The translations under genes were made by a program, and so were the position numbers. The notes beneath the pieces are model-generated. The model saw only the letters and a list, made by a program, of their open reading frames with translations, ran no database searches and was not told the origin of the DNA. Shown here piece after piece: positions 1 to 9,180 of a stretch of 64,000 nucleotides of DNA. Within the stretch, counting starts at the first letter, position 1. Each line of letters opens with the position of its first letter. Source of the DNA: Dryomyza anilis (Eukaryota > Arthropoda > Insecta > Diptera > Dryomyzidae); NCBI GenBank assembly GCA_951804985.1, contig OX638131.1, forward strand, positions 36,363,544-36,427,543, read 5' to 3'.

Positions 1-668
1 GTCGGTAGGTTTTTTGTAAATACAAAATAAACGACAACAAAGAAATAAATAAAATAAAATATGTTGGTAATCAAAAATATTTCATGCAATTTTATGGAAC
101 ATCATAAAAATGAAAATAATATTTTTTCATTTACTATTTTATGAATGTATTTGTGATCGTTCTATCTTGCAGCTGGACAATGGAATTTGGCGACAGTCAG
201 GTAGTCAGACAAAGGCAGTGACTCTATCTAGTAATATTAGAGAAATTCATTTTTTATTTTTAACATTGCTTTGAACTGCAGTTCTTTTATTTGATAGTAA
301 AATGCACACAATTCGAAAGATTTTTATTTTGTTTGTAATAAAAAAGTTGGTTTTAATTTAGGGTAAATTATTTACATGCAGCGTATGATTACCAAAAAAA
401 TCATTTATGGGACAAATATAATAATTCTTTTACAAACTGATTTATAATTTGGAAATTTATTTAGTAGTTGTATCTCAATGTAAGAAAATCAATTTTTTAA
501 TCACGTTTGAACCATTTAATAATTTAATAATTATGATAGGTTGGATTTTGATAGGTTTTTTACTGGATTGGTAAAGAAGGTCATGTTTAAATTTAAATCT
601 TCTCTTAAAACAAACATTGTACGTAGGGACATCTTTTCTCAAATCCAGATTAAATAAAGTGGTATACG

Positions 669-876
669 CACTCAGAACAAATCCAATTAAAATTGGTCAA
701 TAGGACAGTTATTGTTCAATAGTATACAAAAAAATGAATATTTTCATATAAAGACAAAAATAATTTAATTGTATTTAATAGTATTTTGTAGTATCTAATG
801 GTATTTACCTTTTAAAATAATAATTTATAGTTTATTAGCAAAATATTATTGATTTTATAGTATATATTACTGAGTG
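669..876. mobile_element. MITE-A copy (TIR CACTCAG...CTGAGTG)
   Basis: Starts CACTCAGAACAAATCC and ends ATTACTGAGTG. It carries the family core AATTGGTCAATAGGACAGTT and AATAGTATAC. Same family as 5019-5219 and 49613-49829; diverged. Confidence 0.6.
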
Positions 877-1093
877 CTAATAATTTTAAACACCATATTG
901 GATAAAAAAAACTATTATTATTCTTTAGTAGAAGTAGTATATAGGATTTTATAATATAAAATACGGTCGAATATATAAATTTTGGTACTTTTAGTTTATA
1001 AAAAAATAAAATCAAAAAATTCCTTATTTCAATTAACACAAACAGATCAATTTAAAAATATGCTTTAATTATGTATATTTTTATAAATCTTTT

Positions 1094-1568
1094 CACACAA
1101 AAAAATTTACCAAAAATTTCACCAACTACCTGGATTCATCATATTGATGAATTCGTTCATTGAATTCAAATAGTATTTTTTAAATGTTTTTCATTTTAAA
1201 TATTTTTTTTTAACATTAAATTTCAAACACAAATTTATCTCCATTTACACATTTATGTATTTATAATTCTTAAATGATTTATAATATATAATTGCTAATT
1301 ACTCGAAGCATCCATTTCATCATATTAATGAAAAAGTGAACATCATATTCATGAATTTTGTTCATCAAACCATATTAATTTAAATATCATAAATCTTATA
1401 AGAATTATAAATAAATAAATGTGTAAATGGAGACCAATTTTTGTTTGAAATTTATTTATATAAAAAATATTAAAAATGAAAAACACTGAAAAAATACGAT
1501 TTTAGTTCAATGAATGAAATCATCAATATGATGAATACTGGTAGTTGGTGAAATTTTTTTTTTGTGTG
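1094..1568. mobile_element. Foldback element with near full-length inverted arms (MITE-B family)
   Basis: The left end CACACAAAAAAATTTACC and the right end AAATTTTTTTTTTGTGTG are inverted. The symmetry continues inward through CCAACTAC and GTAGTTGG, CATATTGATGAATTC and its complement, and the CCATTTACACATTTAT segment near 1240-1255 with its complement near 1419-1434. Most of the 475 bp folds on itself. No coding capacity, so non-autonomous. It shares the TCATCAATATGATGAAT end with 25321-25618 and 26717-27414. Confidence 0.7.
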
Positions 1569-1868
1569 TTGGATTTGGTATATAATGACCTAATTTCAAA
1601 CGTTTAGAATTTCACTTTCGTGGTGGAAGTTTGCACTATTAAGGTAGATATGAATATGTACTGATCATGCATGATCAGTACATTCATTTCTACCATGACA
1701 AGGAAGAATTTCAATGATTAGTTTTAAATATGTTCAGTTTCACTTCCTAGTATAAATCTGTGTTATTAATATGGACTTGTTCATGTGGTTCCTGTCACCG
1801 ATCGGGTTAAGATACGGCAGAATTACAATGAAATAATTTATATTGTAATTATAATTTACACAATCTTT

Positions 1869-2670
1869 TTATACCCTACACCTATGAGGTACTGGGTATA
1901 TTAACTTTGTGCATATATTGTAACGCCCCTTAGGAGGCGTGTCCGGTATGGAAAAGTATATATATTCTTGATCAGCATCACTACCCGAGTCCGTTTAGCC
2001 ATGTCCGTCTGTCTGTCTGTCTGTCCGTCCGTCTTGCTGTCTTGCTGTCTTGCTGTCTTGCTGTCCGAATACAGAATAACTTGAGAAATACTGATCAGAA
2101 TGCGATGAAATTTCGTCTCAATATATTTTATCCAAAAGTAGGAACTAAGTTTGAAAATGAGCAAAATCGGTCAACGGACACGCCCACCTCCCATACAAGT
2201 CACTTTTATATAACTCTTTCGGAACTAATAACTCGAAAAGTATTCAAGGTATAGTTATAAAATTTAAAACGTATTGTTAGAATATACCTAAAAATATGTG
2301 GTCCAAAAATGGGCGTGATCCGCCCACTTTTTTTTTTTCATTATTTCCCGGGTTTTCATAGTAAAAATTTGATCCGTAAATTATTAAAATCAAATCTATG
2401 AAATATTAGCCTTTCAAAATTTTAAATATAGGCGTGGTCCGCCCAATTATATTTTTCAATTTTTTTTTTAGTTTTTTAATTTATGGGGATATAAGACGTA
2501 AATTTCTGATATATGAATAATATTCTGAGGTTCAGCATAATTAAAAATTTAAAATTAAGGTATACAATTAAATATTCCTCATTAATATCTCCACCAAAGG
2601 TGTAGGGTATTCCATAGTCGGGCCCGACCGACTATAAAAATCCGCCCCATGTGACCGAACTTACCCATGT
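1869..2670 (+). mobile_element. Repeat element with TATACCCTACACCT termini and TGTC-rich core, copy 1
   Basis: It begins TATACCCTACACCTATGAGG, has AGGTGTAGGGTAT inverted at 2598-2610, and continues to a conserved end CGGGCCCGACCGACTATAAA...CCGAACTTACCCATG. The core has TATATATTCTTGATCAGCAT and GCCATGTCCGTCTGTCTGTC, motifs common in dipteran repeats. The second copy is inverted at 40828-41572. The small ORFs across it (1901-2254, both strands) carry no transposase motif. Confidence 0.75.
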
Positions 2671-2751
2671 TTTTAATTTGGATATTGATTATTTCCATGT
2701 TTATTTAAATGTAAAATATATTTAAATATTTGTGTGAAATTTTCTTTCCAT

Positions 2752-3274
2752 TATAATACTAATAGTTTGGCGTCATTCCTATAAAAACTTAAGTCGAGCT
2801 CTATTATCATTTGCAGCTGTGCGTGTTATATTTGAACTCAAAATGGTGGGACCTACATTTTCATTCCAAATTTGAACGGCGGGTGAGAGATTTTCGTAGG
2901 AAATGTTTTACTCTTGTACACCCAGAAAAAAATACTATATAAATAATAGTTTTTTACTATTAAAAATATTCAATAGGATAAATTATTATTTTAATTGGAA
3001 AATACCATTAAATACTAGAAAATTCCATGACATTGCTATTGAGTTTAAATGAACATTTTTATTTTTTGTATACTATTAAATCAATAATTGTCCCATTGAC
3101 CAATTTTAATGGGATTTGAGGGAATTTTTTTATGGGTGTAGGTTTGTCATTTCAGAGAGGTGTCATTGCAGAGTGGGGCGAACAATATCTTTGAAAAGAT
3201 GTTGTTCGCCCCTGTCCAGGCTTGAACCTGGGACCTTTCGGCTCGCAGTTCAACGCACTAACATTGAGCTACCG
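2752..3274 (-). mobile_element. tRNA-headed SINE copy 1, interrupted by a MITE
   Basis: Minus-strand copy of the SINE seen at 61639-61949. It reads AGTTTGGCGTCATTCCT at the tail side and ends with the complement of TAGCTCAATG...GGTTCAAGCCTGGAC at 3180-3274. The body is split at 2919-3138 by a MITE. It is more diverged than the other copies, consistent with greater age. Confidence 0.8.
2919..3138. mobile_element. MITE-A copy nested in a SINE
   Basis: CACCCAGAAAAAAATACTAT at the left, TTTTTTTATGGGTG at the right, flanked on both sides by TA. Removing it restores the SINE reading ...TACTCTTGTA^GGTTTGTCATTT..., which matches the intact copies, so the TA target-site duplication is directly demonstrated. 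Confidence 0.88.
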
Positions 3275-4178
3275 ATTTGTATATATCATATTTTGATTTA
3301 TGTAGCTCTCGATATAATTCTCGATAGTTTTCTAGAAAACTTCCCATTACTGTTATATTTTCAACTGTTAATTATCAACTGTATAAAAGTGTTTGATAAG
3401 TAATTCCATTTTAATAGTTCTTTTAATATTTTTGAACTCAACTCTTTCCATTGACTAGTTTTAAATCTTATTAAACTTATCTTGGATTACAATTTGATGT
3501 AATTTATCATACCAGTAACTTGTTCAAATTTTGAATCTATTAAAGTAAAATGATCATGACTGGAATATATCAATCTAGTTACAAGGTCAACATTACCATA
3601 CCGTAGTCGGTTTATAAAAAGGCAATATTAGAATTATTAGTTCCCGATCATGACCATTAAACTAGTTGTCTGATATATGATATCTGATGCAGTACGAGTC
3701 GTTATTAGATATTAGACGATATTATTCGACATATGATATTATTCGATATACGATATAATTTTGATATTAGATTATTATACTATAACATCTAATTAAAAAA
3801 ATATCTAATACAACACAATACAATCTTTTCTTTTCAAATATATAATACAGTGATAAGGTTTAGTCGAACGATATCAAGGCAATACGGCATAACCTGTAGT
3901 AAAAATTTACTCTATTTGGGAAAACATTATCATGGCCACACTATTTTGGTCTTATAACTGGTCATGTTACGTTATGGTGCAAATGCAAGTTCCAGTAATA
4001 AGATTTCGTAGTACCATGTTTTCTAAGATTCGAACATTGGATGGACTTTGTATGACAACATTCTATTTGTTTTGTCAATTTTTACTTTTAATTGATTTCT
4101 TAAATTCCTTTAGAAAATAATTACTTGAACTTTTATATTATTTTTCTATACAAATTCAAAATCATTTGTTTAAAAATA

Positions 4179-4395
4179 GGGCTGTGCGATTAATCAAATT
4201 GTTTGATTAATCAATTTCCGATTAATTGATTAATCAAGATTTTAGATGTATCAGAAAATCGATTAATAAAACATGATTTTGATTAATCAAAATTGTGATT
4301 AATTGATTAATTAGCATTTTAAATATAATTGATTAATCACTTAACCAGAATTCTGATTAATCAAGATTTTAATTAATTGATTAATCGCACTGCCC
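4179..4395. mobile_element. MITE with GGGC(T/A)GTGCGATTAATC termini
   Basis: Inverted ends GGGCTGTGCGATTAATCAA and, reversed, GGGCAGTGCGATTAATCAA, flanked by TA at 4177-4178 and 4396-4397. The interior is dense in TTGATTAATCA repeats. 217 bp, no coding capacity. Confidence 0.75.
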
Positions 4396-4469
4396 TATTT
4401 AAAAATGTTCTTAAAATAATTATCTCAACCTAGAGCAAGCTACATCTAATATTTCGTCGTTATATGATT

Positions 4470-4690
4470 AACACCAGAGCTGTAAAGTTGTATTACGATT
4501 ACTTTTGATTACGATTACTTAAGAATCGTAATCAACAATTTTGATTATGATTACTAAAGAATCGTAGTAAAAAATTTTGTCTACGATTAGAAATAATCAA
4601 AAAGTAAATTGATTCTAGTACATTTTTTTATTATAGTCACGACTACTTAAAGGAATGAAAAACTAGTAATCGGACTACTCTTTTTTTTTG
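4470..4690. repeat. GATTACGATTACT-rich stretch
   Basis: Irregular direct and inverted repeats of ACGATTACTT and GAATCGTAATCA. It resembles the neighbouring GATTAATC element in style, but I could not define its ends. Confidence 0.45.
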
Positions 4691-5018
4691 ATTATTTTCA
4701 CAAGTTTCTTGAGACAACCTCTTTGGTTCATATTAAAAAACGTTCCAAGTTGATGCGGAAAATATGGGTTATTAAAGGTGTCTCTGACTTAAATTCGACA
4801 ATACTCAGAAACTTTTACTACACCTACCATAATCATTTATTATCAGTATGTTTACCGAAAATTTATTGGTTGGGTGTTATTTAAGTTGTCTTTTGAGATA
4901 CTATTATAAAGTATGGAGCAAAAAATTTGCTAATTTTAAATTTGTCGACTATAATTATTTTGTGGTGCCAAATAATGAACATTTTAAAGTACAAAATAAT
5001 TTATTATTTCAATCTCTA

Positions 5019-5219
5019 CACTCAGAAAAAAATCCTACTAAAATTGGTCAATAGATTATTGATTCAATAGTATACAAAAAAAAAAAAACAAAAAAAAAAA
5101 ACAATTTAATAGTATTTAAAAGTATTTAATGGCATTTCCATAATAAAATAATAATTTATCCTATTGACTAATTTGAATAGCAAAAAAACTATTGGTTTCA
5201 TATTATTTTTTTCTGAGCG
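5019..5219. mobile_element. MITE-A copy (CACTCAG subtype)
   Basis: CACTCAGAAAAAAATCCTAC at the left and TTTTTTTCTGAGCG at the right, flanked by TA (5017-5018, 5220-5221). It contains AAAATTGGTCAATAG and an A-rich stretch. It lies 14 bp from the next copy. Confidence 0.8.
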
Positions 5220-5233
5220 TAGAATCTCTGGTA

Positions 5234-5454
5234 CACCCAGAAAAAAAATACTATATAAATAATAGTTTTTTACTATTAAAAATAGTCAATAGGTTAAATT
5301 ATTATTTTAAACGGAAAATACCATTAAATACTACAAAATACCATGACATTGTTATTGAGTTTATACGAAAAGATTTATTGTTTGTATACTATTAAATCAA
5401 TAATTGTCCTATTGACCAATTTTAATGGGATTTAAGGTAATTTTTTTCTGGGTG
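5234..5454. mobile_element. MITE-A copy (CACCCAG subtype)
   Basis: CACCCAGAAAAAAAATACTA at the left and TTTTTTTCTGGGTG at the right, flanked by TA (5232-5233, 5455-5456). 221 bp, close in sequence to the copy at 2919-3138. Confidence 0.88.
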
Positions 5455-5743
5455 TACTTGCGTCAGACAAAAGTGTTCCCCGATAATCGTCGAGAACTAC
5501 TACTTATCATTGGATTTGCAATGTTGGACATTTTAATAGGTGCATATGTTCTGCCGGGGTTGTTAATAGTTTTGCGTTTTGACTTTGTGTTACTTGGAGG
5601 TTAGGCTAAAAATTAAATGGCGTGCATGCAACGTGCTTCATTTTAGTACACAAATATTTAAAAAAATATAAAAAACCAAAACTAAATTTAAAAAAAAAAT
5701 TATGTATAATACTGAAGAAATTTTATATTTTGGTAATACTTAC

Positions 5744-5916
5744 AAAGTGTTGCTGGTACTGTGGCTGTCAGCTGAGCGGTCAGCGGTTGTGCCGATGACA
5801 GATGATGCTGTTGTGCCGCCATGAACTGCGCCATGTGATGCGCCTGCACCGCTGCAGCTGTGGCGGCGGCCTGTTGTTGCGTTTGCGATACATGCGTCGG
5901 CGCATGCGCATGAAGC

Positions 5917-5949
<33 letters not shown>

Positions 5950-6127
5950 GCATTCAGCGAGTTGGCCAGGGTTACCAGATTCTGCATGGACATTGGTGCT
6001 GAAAGTAGGCCTGCGCCAGATGCGTTGCTGGCGCCCGTTGACAGAGCATGGGCGTGCGCATGCGCATGAGGTTGTGCATTGGATAGTGTTGCTGTTGAGG
6101 CACTGTGATCCGGTGGGAAATTTAGTC
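5744..6127 (-). CDS. bru2: Internal exon C of the Bruno/CELF protein: His/Ala and polyglutamine linker
   Basis: The 384 bp exon begins with two bases that complete the Gly codon started by exon B (G^GA). It reads GLNFPPDHSASTATLSN, a continuation that fits the remembered Drosophila Bruno 2 linker. A His-Ala alternation (HAHAHAHA) lies at about residues 20-27, a conserved-looking segment APMSMQNLVTLANSL at 43-57, and a run of 11 Gln at 60-70, followed by His/Ala/Gln-rich sequence to VPATL. The donor is CTTT^GTAAGT at 5743; the exon ends in phase 1, so RRM3 must follow beyond position 1. The acceptor CAG at 6130-6128 is preceded by an A-rich tract, not pyrimidines. An ATG at 6140 just upstream (ATGGAAATATCAG) is intronic in this model. 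Two other frames stay open here for compositional reasons; only this one fits the phase and the family. Confidence 0.85.
5916..5948 (-). repeat. Polyglutamine-coding (CAG/CAA)11 tract in exon C
   Basis: Eleven consecutive Gln codons, mostly CAG with three CAA interruptions, inside exon C. The interruptions reduce but do not abolish the chance of length variation. Gln-rich linkers are common in insect Bruno/CELF proteins. Confidence 0.9.
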
Positions 6128-7111
6128 CTGATATTTCCATATTTTTTTTGTTTTTTTTTTTTTTGAATTTGTTTCAATGGGTTTTTGGATTTTTGTTTTG
6201 ATTGTTTGTTTGAGTATGTATGGTTTTAATTTTTGTACATGACCACAGAGTCAATCAGAGACATACCAAAATTCAACGAATATATAAAATAAAACATAGA
6301 AGAGAACACACACCCAATTGGATTATTTACATTTACAAAAAATGCTGCTATAGTTTTATGAATATTTATAGTATATATAGAATATCAAAAGTCTTAGAAA
6401 TACAAATACGAATATTATGAAAGAACGTCTCAAAAAAACAAAACATTTTTTAAATACATATAGTGAGAACTAAGTAGCAATACAAACTAAATGTATGTTG
6501 AGAATTAAAAAATTATAAATTGAATTAAAAATAATAAATGTAATTGAAAACAATAAATTCAATAAAATATCATAACAAATCGTCTAAAAATCGAAACGAA
6601 CAAAATAGAAATAAAATGCATAGCAAAAACATAAAGAAAAAAATAACAAAATAATTTTAATTTCAATGCGGTTAGAAATATACTATATTCAGTGTGTAAA
6701 TTTCAAGAAAAAAAAACGAAAAATAGCTTCGATTACTTGCAAAAAGCTTGGCGTAACCTGCATTTGTACAGCAAGAGTGTCCTGCAGCAACATTGATGAA
6801 ACACTTAGTTAAACGTGTTTTACTACACATGAAAAAATGCCCACATTGATTAAACAAATAAACATTTTGCATGCTCGATTTGTCCAGAAAAAACATCCAT
6901 CATGTTTTTGGTACAATTACTATTATTTGCATTTGCAATGGCACGATTTACAAAAAGCAATAGTTGAAGTTTTTCAGAATCCTGGCAATATAAGCTAAAT
7001 AATATAGAATAGATTTTATAGCACCAATCAACAAATCATAAAAAAAAACATAATTTTAATGAACTCTTATAATAGAATAAATGAACTCTTATAATAGAAT
7101 AGAATAAAGAT

Positions 7112-7308
7112 ACCACAAAATTAATGGTTTTTTCTATTGAAATTAGTCTATAGGATAAACTATTAATTCAATCGGTAAATCCCATTAAAAACAACAAGAT
7201 ACTATTAAATTATTTTTGAGTTTGTATGAAAATATTTATTTTTCTATACTATTACATTTATAACTATTGACAAATTTTAATAGGATTTTATGAGATCTTT
7301 TCTGAGTG
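7112..7308. mobile_element. MITE-A copy, decayed left end
   Basis: Right end AGATCTTTTCTGAGTG followed by TA. The interior AATTAGTCTATAGGATAAAC matches the family; the left terminus near 7112 is degraded. Confidence 0.5.
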
Positions 7309-7429
7309 TATAATACGTTATATGTTTATTCTAAAAATTACGCTTACTTATATCTAAAATGTTTTCAAAATGTTGTAATTTATATTTGTTATATAATTCT
7401 AGTTTGAAATTTTGTTCAATATTGTTGCG

Positions 7430-7650
7430 ATATTGAACACTTATCGAACACTTATTGCAATATCGAACACGATATCCAACACTTTCTCGTCGCAATATCG
7501 AGCGTAAAATTTGACCTACATGTTGGGTATATATCGATGTTTTCTCGGTACGAAACATCTAACGAAACCTTTGATTCTTGAAAATCGAAGAGAAAATAAG
7601 AAAATTCGAGATTACTTTATAAAATATTGCAATATCGAACAGATAAATAA
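7430..7650 (+). repeat. ATCGAT-rich dispersed repeat, copy 1
   Basis: Shares ATATCGAGCGT, GATATCGATG-like and TTTTCTCGGTACGA blocks, in the same order, with the complement of 37680-37970. No ends or coding sequence defined. Confidence 0.45.
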
Positions 7651-7823
7651 TTAAATATCGTATCTTGTCACAAAATTTGAATGTACGATGAAATTAGAAA
7701 ATAAATGTCGATAAAGCAACAAGATAGAACCTTTATATCACAACAGTACTCAACAAAATATCTGCCATGGACAATTCATACATCAATTCTATATAGTTCG
7801 CGTTTGCTGATTTTGGCTGCATA

Positions 7824-8027
7824 CACCTCAAATCCCATTCAAATTGGTCAATAGGACAATTATTGATTTAATAGTATACAAAAAATAAATCTTTTCATAT
7901 AAACTCAATGGCAACGTCATGGTATTTTCTAGTATTTAATGGTATTTTCCGATTAAAATAATAATTTATCTTATTGACTATTTTTAATAGTAAAATACTA
8001 TTATTTATATAGTATTTTTTCTGGGTG
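7824..8027. mobile_element. MITE-A copy
   Basis: CACCTCAAATCCCATTCAAA at the left and ATAGTATTTTTTCTGGGTG at the right, flanked by TA (7822-7823, 8028-8029). Interior AATTGGTCAATAGGACAATT. The left terminal A-tract is deleted. Confidence 0.8.
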
Positions 8028-8849
8028 TACTCAGTTTTTCACTATTACGCAATGTTTTTAATGGAATTGCTATCGAAATTTTGGGCCCTTTTCACTCACT
8101 TTTTATAACTAAAAATATACAGTACCTTACACAAAAAAATTGTAAACGCAATTTTTCTTTCAATTGTCAATACTAAATACAATATAGCAAAAAATACTAT
8201 TATTCCGATAGGTTTTTTAGATATTTTAATTTAAACATGAAAAATATTTATTTTTTTTCACTATCTAATGATAAGTATGAACATGTTTTATGGTTATGCA
8301 AAACATATTTCAAACTAACCACGAAATGATTAACTTTTTTTTTTATCGGTTTTATATGAACTATCAACGCATTTTCCGTCAAAAACTGTTTAAATTTAAA
8401 ATGATTGTATTTTTTTTACAAAAAAAAAAAATAATATGCAATAATAGGCATTAAGAAGCATAATTTATATATGAAATAATGATATTTTCGTATTACACAC
8501 ATAGGTATATTTATTGAAAATTGTTTATATAAAAGAGTACCAAAATTATATTCACAGGGCATAAGTAGATTAATTGGAAAAAAGTTAGTAATTTGATTGT
8601 CAGTTTGGACTATGTTCTGGATTATCATAAATTACTTATTTGTTTATCATAAAACCCTAAATGATAAATAATCAATCATACAATTTTCTTTGATTTTTCA
8701 AAATAAATTTTCCGAGTTTAGATCCACTTATCTTAAAAACATATTAGAATATTAGAATTTAATAGTATATTAAACTTAGTCTTGACAATTAGAATAAAAA
8801 GTGCGTTTAATTTTTTTTGTAAAACAAAAAAGTTGTTGGATAGTGTGGT

Positions 8850-9180
8850 ATACAGAGAAAAAAATATATGTTTAAATATAGCAAAACATTTTATCAATAC
8901 AATTAATATTTAATTGATTCATCGCCGATACGACCTTTAATTGAATTGATTAAATATTTAATCATATTAATTAATAAATTAACAGAAAATAAACAAAAAG
9001 TTAAATCAATATAATTAAAATATTTGCTGAAAAGACTATAGAATTAATTGTATTGATTAAATATTTAATCACCTCAATTAATAAATTAACAAAAAAAATA
9101 AAATGTTACATCAATACAATTAAATGATTTGCTAAAACGACTATTGATACAATTGCATTAACAATCGCCGTTGCTGAGCA
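8850..9180. repeat. Repeat with ATTAAATATTTAATC inverted segments
   Basis: GATTAAATATTTAATCA occurs twice (8948, 9056 regions) with surrounding AATTAATAAATTAACA. A CATCGCCGATACGACCTTTAATTG block is found inverted near 37465-37500. Probably a decayed MITE related to the acacagaaaaa-ended elements. Confidence 0.4.

Larger units (their letters stand above)
1..5743 (-). other. Intron 3' of exon C (incomplete), filled with repeats
   Basis: Non-coding sequence downstream of exon C in the direction of transcription. It starts at the GTAAGT donor (5743) and its acceptor lies outside the window. I found no RRM3 coding sequence. It holds a foldback (1094-1568), a 0.8 kb TIR element (1869-2670), a SINE interrupted by a MITE (2752-3274), a GATTAATC-rich MITE (4179-4395), two MITE-A copies (5019-5219 and 5234-5454) and a further MITE-A copy (669-876). 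The ORFs of 60-95 codons here coincide with these repeats and show no recognisable domain. Confidence 0.75.

Noticed and set aside
6128..6140. ATG at 6140 as a start codon for a separate protein beginning MEISGLNF
   Set aside because: The CAG at 6130-6128 works as acceptor in phase with exon B, and the family sequence continues from exon B through GLNFPPDH.
5740..6177. 145-codon ORF in another minus frame over exon C, and a 66-codon plus-strand ORF
   Set aside because: Frame shadows of GC-rich, repeat-coding exon C; they do not match the splice phase or the family.
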